Shown in pieces: positions 1 through 9,541 of a stretch of 22,500 nucleotides of DNA. Positions within the stretch are counted from its first letter, which is position 1; each line of letters begins with the position of its first letter. Source of the DNA: Glandiceps talaboti (taxonomy: Eukaryota; Hemichordata; Enteropneusta; Spengelidae); the NCBI RefSeq assembly GCF_964340395.1, contig NC_135559.1:9058759-9081258 (forward strand), given 5' to 3'. The notes under the pieces were generated by a model. The model was not told where the DNA came from, made no database searches, and saw only the letters and a program-made list of their open reading frames with translations. A program made the translations under genes and the position numbers.

Positions 1-96
1 TATTCTTTTTTTATAATTCTTTTTGTTGGAAAAGCTTGCCCAAACTATCAAGATCAATCAGCCTGATGACAAGGTCACAAGGTTTCATTTTGAGAT

Positions 97-129
97 ACAC
101 ATGCACATGCACACGCACACGCGCGCACG

Positions 130-187
<58 letters not shown>
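97..187. repeat. (CA)n microsatellite
   Basis: It is a mostly perfect CA run that starts with interspersed CACG and CGCG steps near 97-135. Translated runs of His-Thr or Cys-Val from it are not genes. Confidence 0.97.
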
Positions 188-190
<3 letters not shown>

Positions 191-329
191 CCCACTTTCC
201 ATCTTTGCAATACAAACCACCATTTAGCTGTTGCTATAGGTGTAGTCCTGTAGCTAGGCATATTTCCATACATTTTGTGCATTTTAAGTCACTTACCTAC
301 CCATCCCTGATGTTATCCTAATATGCATC
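188..329. other. No gene seen
   Basis: This is AT-rich non-coding sequence between the CA run and the dispersed element that follows. It may belong to that element, but the similarity is too weak to say. Confidence 0.5.
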
Positions 330-1165
330 GTCCTTTCACTGTTGCTAAGGGTATGGTCATGGTTGCTTGAGCCTTTTGTGTCGAAATGTTTTCAACTGCA
401 GAATAATACCTCCAGGAACATCACCACCAAGTTTCAACTCATTCACCATGCAGTTTCAAGATATTAAGTTTTGACCAAAATTGGGATTTTAGACCTAATT
501 TGCATATCACTGATGGAATCATCATGTCATGAACAATTCTTAATTAATCTAAACTCCATTAAGAACGTTTCCATCATATTTCAACCTAATCTGCTCCATA
601 ATTTTGGAATTATAGATTTTTGACCAAAAAGACACATCTTAGCCCTCCTTTGCATATCACTGATGGAATCATCATGTCATGAACAATACTTAATATAAAC
701 ATCCTGAAGAACGTTCCAACCGCATTTCAACCTAGTCTTCTCCGTAGTTTTGAAGTTAAAGATTTTTTTTTACCAAAAAAGACCAATTTTATACTTACTT
801 TGCATATTACTGATGGGATCATCATGTCATGAACAATTCTTAATCTAAACACCTCTAAGAAAGTTCCAATAAATTTTCAGATCAATCTGCTGAGTAGTTT
901 TGGAGTTTCAGGTTTTTGAACACACCGGTGGTAAGATCATTTTCATTCGAACAATTTCCCAACTGGACACCCAATACAAGGTAATATACACACCAAATAT
1001 CATGGCAGTCGGTCCAGTGATGTTTTACTTTAAGTTGTTTACACACACATCCAGACATCCAGACAGACAGACAGACATACATACATACATACAGACAGAC
1101 AGACACGTTGTCATGCCTGTAGTACTGCTGAACCTTATCAGTTCAATTGTGCTAAAAATGTTTGG
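330..1165 (+). repeat. Dispersed element, copy A, with ~150-bp internal tandem units
   Basis: Three diverged units start near 471, 620 and 770, and a partial fourth runs to about 1040. Each has TTTGACCAAAA, then TTTGCATATCACTGATGG and CATCATGTCATGAACAAT. A CAGA/CATA microsatellite (1041-1105) follows, and the copy ends in CATGCCTGTAGTACT and CAATTGTGCT. The same parts occur in reverse order and orientation at 14168-14815, which shows a dispersed family. Confidence 0.85.
1041..1105. repeat. CAGA/CATA microsatellite inside copy A
   Basis: CA steps, then CAGA, CATA and CAGA repeats. It sits at the same internal position as the compound microsatellite of the inverted copy at 14224-14408. Confidence 0.9.
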
Positions 1166-1922
1166 GGAAAGGGAGATTAGACCGCGCTCACAACGGCTGA
1201 TCTGTCAGCCTAGATGAGCTTGCGCGAATGTTACATAAGAAGTCTAAAATCTAATCATTGTATACGATTGGTAATCATGTGATCTGACCTACTTTATTGT
1301 GTTGATACACAATCTTGAGCCGAGGTACGTACAAAAACAAAGTTACAAATTTCTTTAGGTTTGTCTTAAACTTTGATAAACTAAAATTAAATCACCTCTG
1401 AATAGTAGTACTCCAATTTATCTTTCTAATCATGTTCGTTGATACACACCCAACGTTTTTGCTTTCCAAGGACAACCTGACGATGATTCCTGTTCACCAC
1501 TAGATGGCGGTGTTGTGAATAAATTGTCGCAAACTTGACTTTCTAATCATTTCAGTCTAATACATGTAATCATTCACACTCAGTCCAGATCAAGTCTGAT
1601 TCTAAGTCATATTACATGCATCCTCCAGTACTCAGTGGCCCTGGCACAACAGTCATTCCATATACGGACATGTAACCTAGCCTACCTGTACACGTGACAA
1701 CGGCTGACGACCTTATAATTCTGAGCTGTGACATTTTGAATTACAAATTTAGATGATGTTCTCTTCGCGACTAACATTCGAAATTCAAAATATGTGCGCA
1801 GAAAATGAAAAAAAAATAATCCGTTCTCACATCTACAGGTAGGCTTGTATATCTGGTGGAAATATGCGGAATAGTCCATCTCAAGAAAAAAAAAACATAT
1901 TTGGTCAAATAAAGTCACCACG

Positions 1923-1923
<1 letters not shown>
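1166..1923. other. Non-coding, nothing recognised
   Basis: This stretch has mixed composition, no convincing exon and no obvious repeat. Short open frames here show no protein similarity I recognise. Confidence 0.5.
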
Positions 1924-1987
<64 letters not shown>

Positions 1988-1988
1988 T

Positions 1989-2043
<55 letters not shown>

Positions 2044-2052
2044 CAAACAAAC
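1924..2052. repeat. (AATC)n microsatellite
   Basis: There are about 29 near-perfect AATC units with one AATT variant near 1985, then three AAAC units. The same motif forms the array at 15642-15856. Confidence 0.97.
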
Positions 2053-2271
2053 GTGTGTGACCTTTGAACCCGATGGATACAAAATCAGGTCCACGTAATG
2101 TGTGTGACTTAGTTAGATCGATACTGTCTCTGGTCTTTCGATCGTATTTGAGATTGGAACCGGGGATTAGAGAGATCTATCTGAGTGTAATGCATAACAC
2201 AAGGACGACGTTCTATTGTTCAATAAAGCAAATATAGAGGACAGGAGAGGTATTAAACTGTGATCAACAGC

Positions 2272-2585
2272 TGTGCTATGTTGTGTTGTGTTGTGTTGTG
2301 TTGTGTTGTGTTGTGTTGTGCTGTGCTGTGCTGTGCTGTGTTGTGTTGTGTTGTGTTGTGTTGTGTTGTGTTGTGTTGTATTGTGCAGTGCAGGGCTGTG
2401 TTGCAGTGCAGTGCAGTGCTGTGCAGTGTTGTGCTGTGCAGTGTTGTGCTGTGTTGTGCTGTGCTGTGCTGTGCTGTGTTGTGTTGTGTTGTGTTGTGTT
2501 GTGTTGTGCAGTGTTGTGCTGTGCTGTGTTGTGTTGTGTTGTGTTGTGTTGTGTTTTGTTGTGTTGTGTTGTGTTGTGTTGTGTT
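2272..2585. repeat. TTGTG/CTGTG pentanucleotide array
   Basis: Over 310 bp of five-base units TTGTG and CTGTG in blocks, with a disturbed centre (about 2380-2445) of CAGTG units. It is open in several frames only because the unit lacks stops. Confidence 0.96.
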
Positions 2586-3109
2586 TCATCATAATTATCT
2601 AGATTCATTTCAAGCACATTTTTAGCTAATACTCGTGAAAAAACCCCAATTTTTGAATTCATCAGCTATCGACTCACGTTTAAATAGTTAATGGTATTAC
2701 TTGTGGCATTCCGTGTTTCACATTCAATTTTGTTAAGAATTTTTGTACAATTTTTGTTTATAATCTCACTATTTTTTTCCACGTTTTGTTAATACTGTCA
2801 CTCATGAATTGATCATAATAATATATGAAGGAAATTAACAAAGTGCAATACGTTCCTGAGATCAATTTAAATATTCCAGGTTGCCCCCCCCCCGCTTCCC
2901 AGGCCTGATTTTTGTCCTATCTGCCATCCAATCTTCTTACTTTTTGTTTGAAGTACGTATGCTCCTGCTTTGTGATTAAAAGGTAGCTGACCTTCGATCA
3001 TAAATCAACACTCCGCAAGCAGTCGAGTCGGATACTGAAGAGTACAATGCATTTTGGGTAACATTGACCCCAAGTAAGTCATTTTGTCAAAGGCACAGCA
3101 TTGAAAAAC
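2586..3109. other. 5' flank of the oxygenase gene
   Basis: Single-copy-looking AT-rich sequence with a short C run near 2885. It should contain the promoter and 5'UTR, but I see no clear TATA box or initiator. Confidence 0.4.
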
Positions 3110-3209
3110 ATGTCAAAGCCTACCGATGCATCGTGCACGGCTTCAATAGCCAACGTTTTTCGCTCTGCAGAGAAGGAATATGCTACGCCAATCAAAACAA
3201 CCGTACGAG
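3110..3209 (+). CDS. Oxygenase exon 1 (start codon)
   Basis: It encodes residues 1-33, beginning [13 protein letters not shown] and ending TTVR plus the first base of Gly34 (phase 1). The donor is GTGAGT at 3210. A TTG nine bases upstream is in frame but is not a likely start. The N-terminal extension is short and poorly conserved in this family, so this exon rests mainly on the good donor, the matching phase and the RG-EIPKW join. Confidence 0.8.
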
Positions 3210-6200
3210 GTGAGTGTTGTTTAGTTAGAAACCACGTTGCTTTCCATGCACGGGACCATTCCGTGACGGGACGTAATTACCTATCCGGGGAGGAAACAGC
3301 CAGGTGAAACAGTTCCAAGTATTTGTTATTGTGTATATTGTATATGTTTGTGACAGTTCCTAATTCTATACACATTTCTGTACTGTCATACTGACGGTGG
3401 TGACGAATTTTTGTTGATAAAAGATATTCGTCCGAGTTTCCAGCTTTGCTGCTGTATTTTGTCTTGCTGGTGTAACACTGCACTGTGAAGGTTGAACAAC
3501 GGAACGGTGCGCACGTCACGGGTCTAGATTACTGACATGACCTTCAACACAAGGGAGAGACAATTGTCAGAATCGAGTCCTGAATGACTCCGTCACGCAC
3601 AGTCACTTGTGAACTAATATTTCATTCCAGGGTGGTGATATATTAGTTCACAAGTGACTGTGCCGTCCCGGTATGCATACAGGACTACGGAACAAACAAA
3701 CACCAAATTTAAAGGGACACAAGCTGATTTTTATATGTTTTTTGGCGTGTAATTTTTTTTCTGCATATTAAAAGGTACTCCCCGTATTCTGCATACTGAT
3801 GTATACTTAACCATTACTTGCAACTGACTAAACTCAAACCTGGTATTAGGATATAACTTATAAACAATCCGATGACGTAATTTATCATACGTGTCAAAAA
3901 TTTACAGTCCTGAAACTCCTCACTATGGAATCAATTGTACATAAACTGTAATGCCAAAAAATATGCTGCGTTATTGCTGCATTGTTACAAACAAATGATA
4001 TAAAATATAAAATTGCATGGATTTCATCCCCGGCCGCCAATAGCTTTACTGTTATACCAATGATATATTCTGTCTTCTAAAGGAAAAAGTATCCCCTTGT
4101 CTTCCGCCTTCCAGGTGAGATACCAAAATGGTTAAGCGGATGCCTACTAAGAAACGGACCAGGACGATTTGAATTTGGTAGGGATTCATATCACCACTTT
4201 TTTGATGGTTCAGCTTTGATGCATAAATTCAATATTCGAAATGGTGACGTCACCTATCAGTCTAAGTTCCTCCAGAGTGAACGATACAAAGAAAATGTGG
4301 CAAATAATCGTATCGTGATGTCAGAGTTTGGGACCGTGGCTCATCCTGATCCTTGCAAGAATATCTTCAAGCGTTTCTTCTCACGCTTCAGCCAGGACAA
4401 ACCGAGTGACAACTGCAACGTAAACTGGATCCAAATTGGAGAAGATTTCTTCGTTGCTACAGAGTCCAACTTCGTGTACAAAGTTGACAAAGAAACCTTG
4501 GAAACCAAAGAGAAGGTAAATATATACACAGCATATTGGAAGTACAGAGTCTTGTATTACATTCTATCATTTGACAAGAACAGTTTTATGGCAACTTTGC
4601 TGAGTTATTCACAAACACATTTCCAGTTCCCCTGGCATTTTATGTACACATAAAGAGGCTTAAACTGTTCTTATCAAACCACGATGCGTAATACAAGTCT
4701 CTGCTGTGCCAACATGCTCTGTCAAGTGTTATTAATTTGCTTACTTTCCCTGGTTGCAACAGGTTCCATTCGTCTACATTCTGATGTTGGCAGTTATACT
4801 TTAGCTTAGGTGCAGTCGGAATGAGGCCTTGGATAGGGCACGCACCCAGGAGCTTGATTTGAGAGGTGCAGCTAATAAAAAATATTTGCCTTTTTCACAA
4901 CTACTGCCAATTTTAGACATCTGTATTATGAATATGAATACTAATATTCAGACTACACGTCTTTTCCATAGATGTATGAGTAAATATTGAATCCTCACAG
5001 ACTTCAAAGCAATATCACGGAAAGTACCAAAGGAACATACATGTATGAGACTAAAAAGTAGGAATCAAAGCCCTGCCCGTTTCATCATTTACAACTCTTG
5101 TATTTTGAACACAACATTTCAGACAATACGTTTTAAATAACTAAATCTGTCATGCACACATATATGAAGTCATTGACCTTCTTTCCAGACCACTATCAGG
5201 GGACTCGGCAGCACCCTAATTCAAAGATTAAGAAATGTAAGCTGAAAGTGAGGCTAAACGACAAAGCGATGGCAAATCCATATTTCGTGTGTGAGGACAT
5301 ACAACAAGAACTTGTAAAATGGAAATGGGACTATGCATTACTTAAAGGGTTTAAATTCTGCAAGATGTGTGTCTGTATGTCAATGATTTGCAATGTATAA
5401 CAACTCCACTATGTCATTTAAAAATGCAACATTACGTTCAATTACGTCATATCGATGTAATAAATTATCGTATCTCAGGATTACTTTAAATTCGAAGATT
5501 AAATGTGATCACACAGTTAACGTGTTTTCTGTAATAGGTAGATTTAAGCAGATACATCGCTGTCAATGGAGCCACAGCCCATCCACATCAAGTAGACGAC
5601 TGGACGTACAACATTGGCAGTAGTTATGGGTCTAAAACGACCTATAACATTATTCAGATTGGTCCGCCACAAAGAGGTACGTATCAACAAATATGTCTTT
5701 GCAGCTGACGACAACCGACCGGCTTGTGTGTGATGATTGCAGCTACTGTAAAAACAATTAAATGTGCTCGGTCTAAAATAAAGTTGAAAATCAGCTGATA
5801 ACTGACGCCGACCAACTTATCTTGTGTTTGATGATTGTAATTATCTACCGTATGCAAAAACACGTAAAATGTCCCCGGCCAAAAAGTAAAGTTAAAAATA
5901 GTTGACATTTTCGGGATTAACTTTTCATACAGAGTCTCACTCTTCTGCAATTGTGTAGGAAAGATATTATGAATATTCGAATAATAATATGTACATAATT
6001 AATGTGTATGATTTGTATCGATCCACGATTTTGGGCTGCAGTTCTGCAATATCCTATAATAATCTGTATTCCTATTTTCAATCTTGAAACAGGTAAAGAC
6101 CCCCTGGCAGGAGCACGTATCATTTGTTCAATACCAGCGCGTAACATGGGTGCACCTTCTTACTATCACAGCTTCGGGATTTCTGACAATTATATCGTGT

Positions 6201-6860
6201 TCCTGGAGCAACCATTGGTAATAAGTGTTCTGAAAATACTCACCTATAAGCTCCGAGGTGTTCCGATGACAGACTCCATGGACTACCACGCCAATAAACC
6301 AGCTAGATTTCACATTGTTCGAAGAGATACAGGGGAAGTGTTGGAGACGCAGTACGTCAGCGATGCCTTCTTCTGTTTTCATTTTATAAATGCATACGAG
6401 GAGAACGACCAACTGGTCGTTGACCTCTGTGGGTACAACAACCCACAAGTGTTTCAGGAGGGCAGTTTGTCTGTGCTTCGTGATCCGAAGATTAAACCTT
6501 ATGCCGATTCCGAAGTGCGTCGATATGTGCTGCCTTTGACCCAAAACTTGAAGGTGAGACAGTTCACTAGTATTGTAATGAGAAATATGATGCAGTGGTA
6601 GGACCAACTGCCAAGTAACGTGTAAAGAAAGGTCAACGTGAATGGGGGAGGGGGTGGAGGAGAGCGAGATGGAGGGAGGGAGGGATGAGTGACTGGATGA
6701 ATGAATGATATCATGGATGACATGATGATTGCAGATACAGATGTACTTATATGTGGACGCAATGACTGATGAATTATCATTGAATTCGACAGTTAGACAG
6801 ACCTCAGACCACTAGAAATTTATTTTATATAGTGGTCTGATGATAAACAGACGAACACTG

Positions 6861-6929
<69 letters not shown>

Positions 6930-7804
6930 AAAGTGTTAATAGGGATAAGGAGGAGACCTAGCAGGGTCCATACATACTTTTTTCCAATCTTGATAACGTT
7001 CCAACTTTGTCAAGATCTAGCAACGGGTTCTTAAACCAATCAATGAACGACGCTGGGCAGAACATGAGAACAAGTATCTAGACTGATAAATTTAATTCTA
7101 TCAGGGCTCAAAATGGTGAAACCAAACGAAAACGAAATATTTTAATTATGATGTCGGAATAGTTCAGATATATTATGCTTTTTTTGCAGGAAGTTAAGGT
7201 TGGAAGAAATCTAGTCACGTTAGACTACACAACATCAACAGCGTGTCTCCAAAAAGGTGGCAATATTCATATTACTTTCGAGAAACTGTTTGAAACTCTG
7301 CCAGGTAAGTATTTAAATGTGAGACGTTTAATAGACAACCGATTATCCTTAGTCGCAACGCCGGTTCCAAAACTTCACACGTCACTGACCGTCTTGCGTT
7401 AATTGAAAAGAATTGACGTTCAAACAGAAACCGAGGCCCATGGTAATAATCGCGCCTGCGTCAAGTTGTACTCTTTTACGGTGTCTTATTTAGCATATTT
7501 TGTGTCAAATACTCAATATTACTCATGTTGTTTCCCACACGAGTATTGAAAATGAATTGATGCAGTTAAATTCAATAATGGTATTGAGAAATCAACAAGT
7601 GCAAAACATATACTGTGTTCCGTAAAGTTTTACTACAAAAATGTAATCATATTTTCAATGTTTCAAAACCTTAGCAAACGTTAGAATTGTCAAACAAAAT
7701 ATTCTTGACAAAAAACGGATTTTACGCAATATACAATCAGTTCTTGTGGTAACTGTTACATAGTTGTGTATCAACTGTCATTGCGATCACCCCAGTGGCA
7801 TTTA

Positions 7805-7841
<37 letters not shown>

Positions 7842-7852
7842 AGCAAACAAAT

Positions 7853-7884
<32 letters not shown>

Positions 7885-9327
7885 CTGATCACCTAATCAC
7901 AACATTGCCTCTCAAAAACATTTAAGAGAACACCTTTACTTCATATGTTTCAAAGTAGTTTCAAATGACTACTCTGGTAAAACTAGAGTGTCTGAACCCA
8001 TTTTCTCTCCAGTCAGACCAACTTCCAAATTTTAACGTTTATTTTTGTTTAAATGCAGGTTTTGAATTACCGAGAATCAACTATGAAAATTACAACGGCA
8101 AGAAATATCGCTATGCGTACGGATATGTGCAAGGGACTTATGCGGTAAGTTGATTCTCGTAATGTACTTTATTTTCACATATTGCAATAATCCCATTGTG
8201 TATTTATATGCAACAAAGTCACAACGGATAATTTGAAGAAAGAGTGTGAAACAATTAATACTAAAATAGCAACACCATAAACACGTGACTTTTACGAAAG
8301 TTTCATCCACCTGCAATAGGGAACTAGTTGCAATCCAGACTGAGCATGCTCAGACTCAAAGGATTATGGGATTATTAGCTGTGGTTATCGTAATACCTAA
8401 TCAGGAGCTACCGATAAAATGAACCTCCCACAATGGTCAGGGTGACTATGAATTGGTCATTTGTGGTTAAAAACAATGTAACATTATTGTTTACAATACT
8501 ATTTGATTAGTATTTATTATCACATTTCCCATGATGCAACATTTAACATGGCGGATTTGCAAGTTCCCTATTTGTTCCTATTTGGCTCTGTAACTGTTTT
8601 CTTAATCTGTGCAGAATGTATCGAAATAACTACGATAGGCCATTCACATTGTCGCAAAGCAGAGCTGATATTTGTTTCGCGACACTGCGAAAGCGTCTTG
8701 GACGGTGCCGTAAAAGAGGGTGTAGTTTATGACGATGTCCAATCAGGTTTCGTCACATTTCTCCTGTAATCTGAAGATATCTAGATCTGTAAGCTATGTT
8801 GAAAAGTTCAATTCTGCAATCCTGTACACGAGCATTTTCTAAAGTACAAGTACAATTATTCAGAAATTTGTTTGTAAACTTCACTTTATTTTGGTTACTT
8901 CTAAAACAGTTAGGAAAGTGTGATTTCGAAGATAAAACATACAAGGTGTGGAGTGAAGAACATTACATAGCATCGGAACCAGTGTTTGTTGGTTCACCAA
9001 ATCCCTCCAGTGAAGACGACGGTACGTTTATTCTCTAGAGTGGTCTGATGTTTATTTGACCTTTGAACCTAGATACAGTAAGAAGGACACTCCTGGAACA
9101 ATAACCCACCGACTAGACTAGCCTCGACTGTTCTAATCTAATCTCAACAATCATACATTGTTTCTAATCGTTGAAGGTCTGCGTTAACGTCACGCACAGT
9201 TGACATCATTCTTCACATCAAGGGGTCAATATATATATATATTGGTAATGACACGTTCCTAACACTGAGATTACATACATACATACATACATAGATACAT
9301 ACATACATAGATAGATACATACATACA

Positions 9328-9361
<34 letters not shown>

Positions 9362-9510
9362 CATACATACATACATACATACACACACACACATACACAC
9401 ATACATACATACATGCATACATACATACATACATACATACATACATACATAGATACATACATACATAGATAGATACATACATACATACATACATACATAC
9501 ATACATACAT

Positions 9511-9541
<31 letters not shown>

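Noticed and set aside
2167-2662. Long open frames on both strands through the TTGTG array
   Set aside because: They encode only Cys-Val-Leu or Gln-His-Asn-Thr runs caused by a stop-free simple repeat.
5152-5400. 82-codon plus-strand frame in intron 2 with a possible TTTCTTTCCAG acceptor
   Set aside because: Exons 2 and 3 join in the correct phase and family order without it, and the peptide resembles nothing I recognise. An alternative or unrelated exon cannot be ruled out.
6128-6607. 159-codon minus-strand frame
   Set aside because: It is the antisense shadow of oxygenase exon 4.
8503-8769. 88-codon plus-strand frame with a hydrophobic stretch in intron 6
   Set aside because: It has no family match, and the flanking oxygenase exons join in frame without it.
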